Positions 11,207 through 23,344 of a stretch of DNA of 64,000 bases are shown here, piece by piece. The translations under genes and the position numbers were made by a program. The stretch lies in NCBI RefSeq assembly GCF_019097595.1, contig NC_080711.1:10011928-10075927 (forward strand), in the 5' to 3' direction. The notes under the pieces are model-generated. The model saw only the letters and a list, made by a program, of their open reading frames with translations, was not told where the DNA came from and did no database searches. Source of the DNA: Hemibagrus wyckioides. Its lineage: Eukaryota > Chordata > Actinopteri > Siluriformes > Bagridae. Position 1 is the first letter of the stretch. Every line of letters begins with the position of its first letter.

Positions 11207-12003
11207 AGCTACACTCACAGCCTGCTTTCATAGAAATACCTATACACCTGCTCTACACCTGTGACTTTATTTGCGGCACAGTTGTTGATGCAAGATCAGC
11301 TGGTTTGAGTATTCCATAAATTGCAGATCTCCTCGAAATTTCATAAACACAACCATCTCTACAGATTACACAGAATGGTGTAAAAACATAAAATATCCTG
11401 TGTGTGGATGGGCTGCAGGCTGAAACTCCTTGTTAATAAGAGACATCAGACTGATTTGATCTGACAGGACAACTATAGTAGCTTAAAGAAGCACTCTTCA
11501 CAACCATGGTGAGCAGAAAGGTATCTCACAATGCACAACACATGTATCCACATCACAAAACCTTGAGGTGAGGTGGATGGGCTTCAACTGCTAAAGACCC
11601 CATCAGGTTCCAATTCTGCCAAACAAGAACAGAAATTAGAAGCATGGGCACAGGCTCATCAAAACTGGACAAAATAATAAGTGTTCCTATTAAAATAATC
11701 TCTCTCTTATCAACAAGGTCTTTCAAACCACTCACTCACCAAACCATTTCACCATTCTGTGTAAACTCTAGAGAATGTTGTGTGTTAAAATCCCAGGAAA
11801 TCAGCATTCTCTGAAATACTCAAACCAGCTCCAACAACCATGCAACTGATAGACCACACTTTTTCAAATTTTGATGTTTTATGTGAACATTAACTGCAGT
11901 GCTTGACCTATATCTGCATGTTTTTGTGCACTGTGCTACTGCCACAACATGGGCTGGATAACTACATAAACGATCTGGTGTACAGGTGTTCCTTGTAAAG
12001 TAG
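11207..12003. mobile_element. Tc1-like element (family A): two 5' ends in inverted orientation
   Basis: The left arm (about 11207-11690) matches, in + orientation, the 5' half of a common fish Tc1-like element: a terminal sequence near 'CACCTG...ACTTTATT', then 'GCTGGTTTGAGTATT', 'CTACAGATTACACAGAATGGTG' and 'GGGCTTCAACTGCTAAAGACC'. The right arm (about 11695-12003) is the reverse complement of the same 5' region, ending near 'GGTGTACAGGTGTTCC'. The shared segments would pair as a long imperfect hairpin. No intact transposase frame remains. Family recognition is from memory of teleost repeats plus similarity to the other family A copies in this window. Confidence 0.7.
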
Positions 12004-12089
12004 ACAGTCATTGTATATTCATTGCACACAGCCAGAAAAAACAGCCTTAGGTCAAATTAGAGTGTACAGTGTTAATTATAATATTTTGT

Positions 12090-12560
12090 AAAAACAGCAC
12101 GATTTACTAGCATCACATTCACTATATGGTGAAAAGAACATGGACACCATGCTATCACACCATATTTGGGCACAAAACTGCTGCCACAATGTGGGAGGCA
12201 CACAGTTGTCTAGAAGGTCTTTGTATGTTATAGAATTACTAAGCAGCCTAGGCCAAAAATGTTCCAGCATTCCAATACCCCATTCACAAACTTAAATTCA
12301 TAAAGACATTGTATACCTACAGTAGGTTGGTATGGAAGAAGTTGAGTGACCTGCACCGAGCTCAGACCTCGGCTCTACTAAACATTTTTGGAATGAACCA
12401 AAACATAGATTGTATTCCATTGTGACCAACATCACTAATGTTCTTGTGGTTGAATGTTCAAATCACCAGAGCCACATGCAAAATCTAGTGGAAAGCCTTT
12501 CCAGAAGAGGGGAGAAGCACATATGGAGATGGCTATATAAGTCTGAGCAGTGACCTTTCT
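12090..12560. mobile_element. Degraded Tc1-like element (family C)
   Basis: Begins near an AT-rich terminus resembling 'CACTATATGG...ACATGGACACC' and includes 'GGAATGAACC' and 'GTGGAAAGCCTTTCCAGA' segments seen in a widespread fish Tc1-like family. Related copies lie at 13830-14020 and 37440-37978. It has internal deletions and no coding capacity. Confidence 0.55.
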
Positions 12561-12580
12561 CAGTATATCTGTTCTCTTTT

Positions 12581-12822
12581 TTTTGTCCTAGCGTTTGTCC
12601 CGCACAATTGCAGGGTCCGCTGTCTGTAGCATATCATTCGATCTGCATGATTTGGCACAGGTTTTATGCCAGATGCCCTTCCTGTTGCAACCCTCCCTTT
12701 TTTTTTTTATCCGGTACTGAGAGTTAACTCTTCAGTGGTTGGGATGATGTCCTGCCCAGGAATCGAACCCGGGCCCTGGCAATTAGAGCACGAGATCCTG
12801 CCGCTGGACCACCAGGAGGCCC
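12581..12822 (-). mobile_element. tRNA-derived SINE flanked by a 23-bp target-site duplication
   Basis: Read on the minus strand, the element starts with a tRNA-like head: an A-box-like TGGTCCAGCGG, then a B box GGTTCGATTCC. It ends in a tail containing the common fish 'GGAAGGGCATCTGGCATAAA' motif. The 23 bases just left (12558-12580) are repeated exactly just right (12823-12845), the hallmark of LINE-driven retrotransposition. The copy looks complete at about 242 bp. It is not a functional tRNA gene, because the acceptor stem does not close and a long tail follows. Confidence 0.85.
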
Positions 12823-12964
12823 TCTCAGTATATCTGTTCTCTTTTAGAATAATGCTAAAGCCTGTTTTGTACAAAATATATATCCTCTCTGGTCTGGCAC
12901 TAGGCATGGGCTCCAGATTGACTAAAGGTGGCATTTTTGCAGCTCATCCTTTATTCTTCATTTC

Positions 12965-13220
12965 ATTAGGTCTGTGGTAAAAGTTGGTGAGTTGTTCACA
13001 AGGTTTCTCACCTACCATGCAGAAGACCCAGGTTCTATTCCCAGCCAGTGCCTAAACCCCAGCCACTGGATGCAGTGCCGGCCCCAAGCTTGGATAAAAA
13101 TGGGAGGGTTGCTTCAGGAAGGGCATCCGGCATAAAACCTGTGCCAAGTTGTTGTGCAGACTAGTTGGTCCGCTGTGGCGACCCCTCACACATGTAGGGA
13201 GGAGCCGAAAGATCAACACT
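12965..13220 (+). mobile_element. tRNA-derived SINE, + orientation
   Basis: Carries a degraded B box (GGTTCTATTCC near 13031) and the same 'GGAAGGGCATCCGGCATAAA' tail as the minus-strand SINE at 12581-12822, followed by 'CCGCTGTGGCGACCCCT'. The two SINEs lie head to head about 140 bp apart. It is more mutated at its 5' end than its neighbour. Confidence 0.75.
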
Positions 13221-13829
13221 TAAACTTGGATTTTACAATTTACATTTACATTAAAGGTCAAACGCTTGAAGCAGAATCTGCCAACCTATCAACCTATCAA
13301 ACTTTTACTGGACTGCTCTGTAGGTTAAGTTTAACATCAATGTAAATTAACCACGCCCATATCACCACTCCTCTATTTAAAGAAGACAAAATTTTTATAT
13401 CGTTGCCATAACACCTACAGCTATACTCAGAATCCTTGTCACTTTCCAGTCAATAAAACTGGTTGAGAACAAAAGATTCAGGCTTTATGAATTCAAGTAT
13501 TTTAAATATGTGGAAAAGTGGCAATAATGCTTAGCCAAAGGTTTTGGCTAGGGTTTCCTATTTAGGCCTCATCACATCCCAGCCAAGTTATGTTAATTCC
13601 CATTTAAAATACTTGTGGTTGACCAGTGGTCTGTGCTTATAAAAAATGTAACAGTTTGTGGCTTCTCTTCATTTGATCTTAGTGCAGTAATTATTTGTTA
13701 GAAGTTAATATATGAAATCTGGCCAGTAACAAATGTGTGCATATTGTGATGTGTACTGAATTGCTACAACATGGCTTGTTATGTGGTTTACTACTGCTGT
13801 AGTATCCTCCATTTGATTCCACTCAATCT

Positions 13830-14020
13830 CAAGAGCATCAGTGAGTTTGGGTACTGATATTAGGTAATAAGGCATGACTCATTATACTTGTATTGTGGAG
13901 GTCAGGTTCTCCAAAAACAAATTCTACAAACCATTTCTTTACAAACTTCACATTATGCACAGGAGCACTGACATGCTGAAACAATAGAGGACCTTCACCA
14001 GACTGTTGCTGTAAAGTCAG
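13830..14020. mobile_element. Tc1-like fragment (family C)
   Basis: Contains 'AGAGCATCAGTGAGTTTGGG', 'GGTACTGATATTAGG' and 'GACATGCTGAAACA' stretches typical of the same fish Tc1-like family as the copy at 37440-37978. Both ends are missing. Confidence 0.5.
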
Positions 14021-14393
14021 AAGCAAATGATTTATTATAACATGAATAAGATGTGTTTACATTAATTCATCATTCAAGCATTAGTAAATGCTATAACCAC
14101 CTTTAGCAGAGTTACATTCAATGTTACAGTAGTTGTTGATAATGCTTGCACAACAGAGGACAAATTTTAAACCCCTTCTTTATTCCAGTTGTACCGAATT
14201 CAATATTCCTACCCACAATGATACATCAAATGTATTAAATTCAATATTTTTGTAATTTCTTGCATTAATAGCATTACTGATACCATGTCATTGCATCTCA
14301 GTTGCTGACAATAACACTATTATATGCAGTATTTATAATTCTACTTTGGGCTGTTGTCTGAGCTAATTTTTAATTCAATTAACAGTACACTCG

Positions 14394-14406
14394 CACACAC
14401 ACACAC

Positions 14407-14442
<36 letters not shown>

Positions 14443-14466
14443 ACATGTGTGTGCACATGTGTGTGT
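14394..14466. repeat. (CA)n-(GT)n palindromic dinucleotide tract
   Basis: A CA run of about 20 bp turns at AACGTG into a longer GT run and ends with two GTGCACAT units. The halves are complementary, so the tract can form a hairpin, and alternating purine-pyrimidine favours Z-DNA. Confidence 0.9.
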
Positions 14467-15187
14467 AAAAACAAAGCAGGGCCAGATATTGCTTTGTTCA
14501 GGTACATATGTCTTCTGACTGAAATCAGGAGATCTCTTATTGTAATTTAGCTTTCTATAGCAAAAGGTGATTCTAAATGTTATTGTTAATGTTATGTTAG
14601 AAGCATTAATAAGTGGTGTGTATTTGTGTAGCTTAAAGTACAATGCCTAGCATGTTATTACCACATGCAGTTAAATAGCAGGGGAGCTCAATTGTCTATG
14701 TGGCACATTAAGTTATGCATGCTACTGGCCCTGAATACAGAGCAGCCAGTCTGCACACTTACCCTGCCAATGAGACATGCTATACTTTTATTGGCCTCCA
14801 CATCCACAGAGTCTGCACAGGTCCTAAAGGCTACTGATTCACCCTCCCTTCATGCTTCCCTTGCCTCTGCATATAACTGTGCTTTATAATGAAGCCTATA
14901 AGGATCTATTACACACTGGCTGTAAGAAAGTAGCCGACTGTAGGAGAGATGCAGATTCAGTAATAAGCTGTTCAGAAGCATTCACAATCATCATGTTTAA
15001 TATTGCCTCGTCAATTTTTACAGAGTGCTGTAATTAAAGCAATACTGTGTGTCAGTATACACAAATCTCATTTGTGAATATGGGCCTACATTCATAAAGG
15101 ATACCAAATGACCTTTAAGCAACTGTCTTAGCGGTCATTAATAAGCGGCCACATTAATAGGAATGCCTGTACACTGACTGGCAGTTC

Positions 15188-15214
15188 TGCTGCTGCTGCT
15201 GTTGTTGTTGTTGT
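15188..15214. repeat. (CTG)n-(TTG)n short trinucleotide tract
   Basis: A few CTG units followed by TTG units; short and probably stable. Confidence 0.75.
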
Positions 15215-15780
15215 TTGCTTTTCTTTTAGCCATGGTTGTAAAGAGTAATTTGATCGTTTGCACTCGAGTATATAGCTCTGCACTGTGATGCTGAGCAGCA
15301 CGAGAAGCAATTTGAAAAGATGTGGTTGCTGGCTTTACGTGTCTTGGAGGAAATACATGCTAGTCTTCAACCTCATTGATGAAACAGTTTCCGGGGAGTT
15401 TATAAACCGTTTTAGCTCTAAAGTAACATCTGGGGATTTTGATACCTTTCTAGTAATAATATGTTATTGCTAGCAACATCTGGATGAACATGACTGTTAA
15501 AATTATAGAGTACTTGGGAGAATGTTGTGGCATAATTTTAGATATGAGAGTAGCACGTCAAACTAATAACTGACTAAGCAATTACAATACACTATAACAC
15601 AGTGGGGGAAAAAATCATGTGGCGTATTCAGGATTAAATTTTCTAAACACCTCTTAATCTTTACTTAAGTTTGTACACGGCTTTAGACACTTAATTTAAT
15701 TTTAATTTCAATACATGTTAATGCTCTTACATTTAAACAACAAAACATTACGCACACAATGAATGCTTCAGTGTTGTGAT

Positions 15781-15786
<6 letters not shown>

Positions 15787-15854
<68 letters not shown>
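15787..15854. repeat. (AT)n microsatellite
   Basis: About 68 bp of uninterrupted AT dinucleotides. Confidence 0.95.
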
Positions 15855-15856
<2 letters not shown>

Positions 15857-16119
15857 ATTTAATTGCATTTAATTATTCTGTGTTTCCTGCCCTTAGGTAA
15901 ATGTAAGTAGTGCCCAAATTTTCACTTGACAAGTACGTATAACAATGTTTATTAGTGTCGTGTAATATACTTTTTTAATAAGATAAATAAAGGGATGTAC
16001 TGAGCATCTAACCAACATTCGCTAATTAAGTCCGTCTATTCAGGCATGCATGGCTGAAATGTGCACCATATGAAACCTACAGCATTAGAATGGTATTGCT
16101 CAATGCTCATGTCTCTCAT

Positions 16120-16133
16120 GCCACCTACTGGCC
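16120..16133 (-). promoter_or_regulatory. CTCF-like core motif
   Basis: On the minus strand this reads GGCCAGTAGGTGGC, matching the CTCF core pattern CCASYAGRKGGCR. A single short match; occupancy is unknown. Confidence 0.3.
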
Positions 16134-16427
16134 AATATCACATTTGTTATTGAAACTGCTTCCATGAGAGAGTTTTCCAACAAATCTGGGTTGAGGGACC
16201 TCATATTTAAAATTTTCTGACGATTATTTTGTATCTTAAAATTCATAGAAATGCGCTTGTATTAAAAGTGATGTGGAAATAAGGGATTTATAATAGGAAA
16301 TTTATTTCTGGAAATATTCTTATTTGTACGCAAACCAAAAGGGACAAACCAGTATTATCAGAGTATTTTAGTATTGTATAACGTATTATATACTATTGTA
16401 AGGATTATAAGTATTATAGTAAAGCAA

Positions 16428-16429
<2 letters not shown>

Positions 16430-16498
<69 letters not shown>
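16430..16498. repeat. (GATA)n tetranucleotide repeat
   Basis: About 17 uninterrupted GATA units. A short related run lies at about 23462-23480. Confidence 0.95.
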
Positions 16499-16499
<1 letters not shown>

Positions 16500-17519
16500 T
16501 ACACAATGTTTTCAGCGAAACAAAGTTTTGGGGAAAAATATTTTAATTTAATTAAATACATTTTTCAAATAGTTTATATTATTTATTTAACTATTTATTA
16601 ATATATGTTTATTTGTTATTTATATTTTGTTATCATATTTTCTTACTACTTAATTATTACTAATTAGGATAATAAGTTTGCGTAACGCGCTGTCTCCTTT
16701 CTGCGTCATGTGCGTCACAATTTCCTCTAACAAATCTAGCACACCCTTGGTACTTTACGATCCCCAGATTTCTGCCTAATTTTTTTTTTTTTGCTTTTAA
16801 CTCCAGTGTCAGACTTCACTTGCCATTTAGAAAGAAATCACCATGACTAATTACTTAACACATTTACATACGTGTATCCCACCATATAAGGTTATTTTGG
16901 GGCGTTCTCAGGCGTGAGTCTATGGGCTTGCTCATGAGTGCATGATTTTAAGATTATTTGCGATTAACATTCTGCTATTAAAATTTTGGACGCTTTATAA
17001 ATAATTTGTCAAAAGGTTTAGAAAACACATTTGTCCACATTTAGAATTTCTTGTACTCACGTATTTATAAATGAAGCCCCAGGATCACAATCAGTGCAGA
17101 ATTAATCCCCAGCATGGCTTTTTCTATAAAGTTAAAGGATCCAGCCCACATTCAAGTAATACACAAAGGAAAAGACATTTCTGAATACTTGATGGTTGTA
17201 AACATATAAACATTAAATAATGGAATGTGCAGAGAGGGAAGTTTAGATGAAGTTCTTCAAGGAAGAATGACAACACTTAACTCCCAGTAGTCAATGGTGA
17301 GTCCATACCTGCATTCCATATTCTTGTATGCACCTTTACATACCTTGGGTTTCAGTGTGGTTAATGAATCATTCATAGAGGTTACTAAATGATATGATTT
17401 AAGATGACCAATTGAATTATAAGACAGACTTTATGGCAGTTAAGGAAAGTTAAAGGCACATAAGAATATTCCATACTCAGAAACAAGCCAACATAAAATT
17501 GTTCAGTGTATTAAATTAT

Positions 17520-17850
17520 GATCAAGACATTGTAAAAATCATGCACCCTGACAATAATTAAGCAGAGGGCATTCTGACTTCCTGCGGTTAGGGAAGCAAC
17601 TCTTTAAAAGGCCTGCCTCTTGTAAACAACATCAGAGGAAGCTCATTCAGAAGGACCTGCATCTTTCATATGGCGCTTTATACTTATTCCCTGACTGTTA
17701 AAACTTCTCTCTGCACAGTAAAAAAAGGCGTGCACCACACCATGCAGTAAAGAAATCGCAATAAAACAGCCTTTGCTGGAGCTACATAAGAGCCTGGACT
17801 TTACTTCCTCTGAGTCCTTCAGCAGCCCCTGAATGTCATATAGTGTGTCT
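17520..17850. promoter_or_regulatory. Candidate conserved noncoding element
   Basis: A high-complexity, repeat-free block with motifs such as GACAATAATTAAGC, CTTGTAAACAAC (forkhead-like), GCGCTTTATAC and AATCGCAATAAAAC (posterior Hox/Cdx-like). No protein reading frame is supported. It lies mid-way in the eve1-atp5mc1 desert. Function is inferred from texture and setting only. Confidence 0.28.
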
Positions 17851-18189
17851 GAAATTTTAAAAGGTAGTTACAATTCAGTCAGCGTAATGAGGTGCAGTCC
17901 TTACAAGACTGGCACCACCGATTAGAAATCTGTATTGTCCACGTTAGAATAGATGTAATGTTAATTAACAGTTTTTTTAGATATAATACTTCGGTATGGC
18001 ATTTCTTGGGCATGAACTAATCTTAATACACAGCATTGCTTACCAAAAAATTGTTTACTAAGCTGATTGCTGCAATGTTTTTGTTCTTCCTCAAGCGAAC
18101 ACCTCTCAGGTAAAATCTTCATGTGCCACCCTGTAGCTGTCCAGTCTGTTTTGGGTGAGTTAGCCATTAACTGGGTCCAGACATCAAAA

Positions 18190-20000
18190 GTGAGCTAATA
18201 AGTGAAGCAGACCCCAGATCTTTCACACGGTTCTGGAGACCCTGGGAGGTCAACTGCAAGAAAGATGCTTGCTGCAGGAGTGGTTTTTATAGACAGGTAC
18301 TGTAATCGGAGAGCCATGGTGCTGCCTGCCACGTTGTTTCCCCACTGTCTTTACAGACACACAGCTGCCCATAACCTGTGTCTGCCTTCAGGCATGAGAG
18401 CCCACCACCCTCTGCTCCTGACCTCCCTCATGCTGTGGCCCTCAGACTGAAGATTATGTAGATACCCGTTCATGGTGTTGATGCAGGTGCTGGAGCCAAT
18501 GCTGGTTCAGGGATGAAAGAACCCTTGTTAACAACTGATCCTCAGTTGAACTGGATTTAGAGCCATGCCATTATGTAATCGGATGTGAGTTGGTTTATGA
18601 ACAGCAGACAAATAGTGACAACAAAAAACAGAGCTTTTTAAGACAATATTTACAGAAACTCAATCTCATAATACATACATGACAAGTATAGCTTAAAACG
18701 ATATTCAAGAAATTGAACAGGACAAACATATTGTATGTTATCTAAGATATCAAAAATTATGTCAGGGAAGACAACCATGTTTTATGGAAAGTCTGGTGCC
18801 ATTATGGGTTAATCTTTAACTCACAAAGACACAAAACTCTTATATTACTGCACAGAACAGGGGACTTCATGTGAGATATTTCATCCAATGAATAAGAGAA
18901 ACATGGCATAATGTCATTCATAGGCCAAGATTTGAACATGCCATTAAATATTTTTTCTTTACAATAAAGTAATGTAATATTACTGACAAACTGCTGTCTT
19001 TTATTTTAATTGGAATATCAGACATACCTTTAAAAAAGCCCAAGTTACAAGCTATATAATGTGCAATTTTATACAATATAATGTGCAATTATATACAAAA
19101 CAAGATGCAAGCAGTTGCTGACACAGTACATAGTGAAATGAGACAACGTTTCTCCAGGACCCTAGTGCTACAGAAGGACAGAAGCTAAGGACAGAAAGTT
19201 ATCCTAGCTACATAAAGTGCAACGTGTGCAACCTAACAAAAGACAGTGCAAACAGACAATACCATAACAACACAAAACAGTACAGGACACATAGCACCGA
19301 AAAATATGCAAAATAGAGGAACATGTGGTACTTATTTGCCGTAGTCTTGAGTATTTAAACCTTAGCATTTGGACAGCAGGGAAGTCAAACTTTTTTCTAC
19401 ATTGCACAACAACTCTTAATATGGATGAAACAAATACATCAACAGTTGGGAATGCTTACCAAAGGTACACAAAATTATCATGGTTGTACAATAGGTATGT
19501 GCCTCCCTAGCAGTGGGTAAATTGATTTTTTACCTTTTTAATTGCACCAAAATTACCAAAATCCTTGTTCAAAAATGTCCAAGTAAAAATGAGAAAGCAA
19601 AGAAAAATATTACTGAGATATATTGAAATTATATTTAAACATATACTCTCATGTTTTACAGTAATGAAGGAACTAATATTATATAGGATATAGACTACAG
19701 GAAAACATATGCATTGTAATAGTGAGTGCAATCACAAGCAGCTACATGAACTGTAATTTGACTTAATTAGCAAATTAATTTTGTTATTTGTAGTAGTATT
19801 TCTTAAATATTCAGAGTCTCCAATCCAAGGTCATGGTCCTCACCCAGAAAAGACTGTGATGCTCACTTCAGGTGAGAAGAGAAACCTTTCCCTTGGTGGG
19901 GTTTAAGTAACTCATGAGCTCATTTACATGTGATGGAAAAACTGAGTGTTAGATTCATAAACAGATGAGTAACACAACAACATCAGTGTTACAGTAACTG
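18190..20000. other. Intergenic DNA
   Basis: No gene seen. The first 370 bp (18190-18560) are GC-richer and repeat-free, with an open frame of 82 codons lacking any family resemblance. A small tandem duplication of a TATAATGTGCAATT unit lies at about 19055-19098. The rest is AT-rich with no visible structure. Confidence 0.4.
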
Positions 20001-20039
20001 TACTGTGTTGGTGAGGAAGAAGCTCATTTTTTGGGCAGT

Positions 20040-20600
20040 GTTCTTTGTTTACTGGTCAGTCTGATCTTGATCACCGATGGTATGGTGGAAACAAGCCCCC
20101 TAATGTTTGCTGGACTTATTCTCTTTGATAAGGTAAATAGGCTAGAGTAGAGTCACTGCTTCTCCAAAGAGAGGACAGTCAGCTGGAGTTTTTTGGGTAG
20201 CATGTAAAGATTCCCCCAGTCAGCTCTTGCTAGAGTTGTGTCAGATAAATCCCACTGAGCAGAGACCCCAGACCTGCTGGATAGATTATATCTTACTGTT
20301 GGCTTAGGAACATCTGGGGATCTGAGCTGAAATCTTTGGTCAGGGATAGACAAGTCTGGAAGGATGGGTACTTTTTTACTTTTTTGACTATGGTTCCTCT
20401 TAAGGTTTCTTCCTCATGTCATTTCAGATAGTTTTCCTTACTACTATGGCATCTGGCTTACTCTTTAAAAATCTAAACATTCATTGCAAGTTATCTAGGT
20501 TTACTCACTATGATTTTTGTTTTCATTTTGAGATGTCTAAGTCATGTTTGCAATTGTTCTAATAAGTAATCTCAATACAATCTTGTATAAAAAATCTCAC
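20040..20600. mobile_element. Possible 3' end of a dispersed fish retroelement
   Basis: Contains 'TTAAGGTTTCTTCCTCATG' and 'CATCTGGCTTACTC', which resemble the tail region of a very common fish repeat whose end reads 'TATAGCGCTTTTTACAA' in reverse. A short fragment resembling that end sits at 34028-34082. No reverse transcriptase frame is visible. Assignment is from memory and tentative. Confidence 0.4.
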
Positions 20601-21550
20601 AGTATACTCTATAAGGCAACACATTTAATTATTTAATTCAGAAAAGAAAGACTATGAAATACCCTATAATCACTTTTTGTCATTTGTTTTGTCATTTGTA
20701 TGAAGCGTGCCAGTAATTCTGGAGGGCATTAAAGTTTTTGTGAAGTTCAGATAATGTAGCTTTCTGTTACAGTTCAAGCATGTGTCAAAATGTGCATTGG
20801 TAATGTTTAAGACTTTTAAAAAACAGTTGTATAGGGTATAGCTTATATCTGTTTAGTTTCTCTAATCCTTAATCATGCATATTTCCTTTGTGTTATCTTC
20901 ATCATATCAAATTGAGTTGTTTGACTGCTGCATATCATGATTTGTTGTTGTTTTGGAAGTTGAGAGGAAACTAAATCATAAGGTCTTTATTATGAGACCT
21001 TTAAACATTGTCTAAACATAAGGCTAATGCTAAATGTTTAATCTTCATCAACAGTGCAGTGCCGATTAAATTACTTTTGGTGAACAAATGGGTAAAATTA
21101 ATTACAAAACATTTAGTGGGAAATTAATTTAATACAATACTTAGGAGTATAGTCCTTGAGGGTCTGTAAATAGCCCTGGTTAAAAATATATTGTTGTTTA
21201 TTCAGAGTTTGCACTATTCAGTTTTAGGGATATGTCTTTATTGGAATTCTATTGAAAAAAAAACATGTATGGCAGAAAGTTGTGGTCTACTTTAATATTC
21301 TTATCATGTAATTTTCAAATCATTTACATTTTATGCAATATTATCAATCATGGTATGATTTTCTGGTTCACAGTTTAGTTAACTATGTATCTTAAACAAT
21401 TATTAAGGATAATCCGATAATACGCATTATTTTATTGGATGGATTATGTTGTTCCTTTAATAATGACCATCATTATGTGATTTATTATTTCACAGTGCTC
21501 TTTTTTTATTCTAAGGCCGTGAGATTGTCTGCCTGCCAATACTAACTGTA
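20600..21550. other. Intergenic DNA, nothing recognised
   Basis: AT-rich sequence without simple repeats, gene-like frames or recognisable transposon ends. Confidence 0.5.
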
Positions 21551-21559
21551 GGGGCAATA

Positions 21560-21990
21560 AGTATGGTTGAATGACATTCAGGGTGAGACCCGCCCCCTCA
21601 TGTCTCCAGCTGTAAGGTTGCCATTTTGTCTTCCTCTTGGAGCAGGGCCTATAAATCATGGGTCTCCCAATTTCCCTCCTCCCTGCTTTCTCCTCCCCAT
21701 GCTTTCAATTAATCTGAATGATTTCTACAGAAAATCCAATGGACCAATCAATTCACCTGCACATTTTAATACAGCGACTGATCTGTCCACAGCTTCTGTG
21801 TGCCTCCATTGCTCTTGTAAAAACATTATTAATTGCTGCTCCACCGTGCCATTCATCTCTGCCAGCCTCAGCACCAGGGTCTGTGTAACCCAGGAGTGTA
21901 ATAACACTTTGAATGCCTGCTGACAATCCTCATGTCCTTTCTAGCCTATTAAAAAGCAGCAGCTTCTCAAGCTTCACAAAACTGACACTG
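21560..21990. promoter_or_regulatory. Candidate conserved noncoding element
   Basis: A repeat-free block of about 430 bp, markedly GC-richer than its flanks. Motifs include GTTGCCATTTTGTC (YY1-like), CCTATAAATCATGG, TTTCAATTAATCTGAATG, CCAATGGACCAATCAATTCACC and ACATTATTAATTGCTGC. A 118-codon open frame crosses it but has no codon structure or family match, and the opposite strand is also partly open. The texture is like developmental enhancers near Hox clusters. Function is inferred. Confidence 0.35.
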
Positions 21991-22242
21991 GGACTGGATG
22001 GGGGCTGGTAGTGCTATATCCATTCAATGCTGATTACTCTTCTAGCAACTGAAAATCTGTTGAATGCTGAAGTGGTCCAGAGAATAATACAATAACTAAC
22101 TGTATATACCTAGTTACGGTAATTGACCTCTATGTGTTAAGCTCCGACACCACCAAAATTACCTCATGAGTCCACTTTTTTCTAAAAAAAGAATAGGAAT
22201 TTGCCATGTTTATTATTAACCTTATAACAAACATCATCTCAC

Positions 22243-22290
22243 CTCTCTCTCTGTCTCTCTGTCTCTCTCTCTGTCTCTCTCTCTTTCTCT
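22243..22290. repeat. (TC)n/(TCTG)n tract
   Basis: A pyrimidine-rich tract of TC units with regular TCTG interruptions. Confidence 0.85.
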
Positions 22291-23269
22291 TAAAAATTAA
22301 GAAATTAGCAGTCGGTCTGCAAGAGATGGGCACAACACTGAAAATGACATTGTTTTGTCAGTATAACATAAAAATTAATGCAATATAATTAATATAACAT
22401 AATTCATAAGTTATGAAATGGGTGGGTCTGAGAATGAAAAACAAATATCTTGCAGTTACACTCCATAACTAAGGAAGGAACCCTAGGGTTTTGTTAAAGC
22501 CCTAACCATTTTAACTTGGCAAAAGACACCTCATCATGAGAGTGAAATTTTAGTTGGATTCATATTTACAGCATTTTAGTGCTAATTGGGTAAATAAAAA
22601 TGAATAAAAATGGTGTTCAAAAGAGAGTTGTTTCATGGACTGGTCTCAAAAAACAGCTTTTCTGTTTCTTTCCTATAAAATCATTTTATTATAGTTTCCC
22701 TATCATTTTATTGTAATTTAGCATTTTATCATAAAACACTACATTTAAGGAAAGTACATTTGATCAACAATATATATCTTATCCAACAATCCACAGATAT
22801 TCTAACCAAAGCCTCAGATATTTACAAACCCTAGACATGCTTCAGTTAATTATTTGACCCTAGAACAGCAATAAAGGTACTTCCATGAGAAATTGTCATC
22901 AGTTATCAGTAGGAAGACATGTGACTCTGTAATTGACACCTGCTCTCTCTTCCCCTTCCCCCACACACACTGCAACACCCCCAACCTCTGTGTCTTTTGG
23001 GTCCCCATTATACATTTATTGGTGACTGCATTTCACTTGCAAAGGGGCAACTGAAGGCAATTTACAAGGTCCAGTCTGGTATCCCTTCTGCCACAGGCAT
23101 TTGTGAGTGTACTGGAAAACTGTGTAAACATATTTATATTTTTGTGTAATTCTATGAAAAAGAATGCAAAAAAATATGTAAAATGTTTTCCTAAACACAT
23201 GTGTTTGTACATATATGAAAACATCAAACCAATTCTGGCAAATTGTAAAAAGTTTACATTTAAAAACCA

Positions 23270-23271
<2 letters not shown>

Positions 23272-23311
<40 letters not shown>

Positions 23312-23312
23312 G

Positions 23313-23344
<32 letters not shown>

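Larger units (their letters stand above)
14020..17500. other. Intergenic DNA with simple repeats
   Basis: No gene seen. Tracts occur at about 14394-14466, 15188-15214, 15787-15854 and 16430-16498. The stretch around 14720-15040 is repeat-free and carries a TTTTATTGGC site (posterior Hox/Cdx-like), but nothing more specific can be said. Confidence 0.45.

Noticed and set aside
12745..12822. tRNA gene (tRNA-Glu-like) on the minus strand
   Set aside because: A- and B-box-like sequences are present, but the acceptor stem is not closed, and the unit is embedded in a 242-bp retroposon with a target duplication.
21567..21923. 118-codon open frame as a gene
   Set aside because: No family resemblance, no splice or start context, and the opposite strand is open too. 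Better explained as noncoding DNA of even composition.
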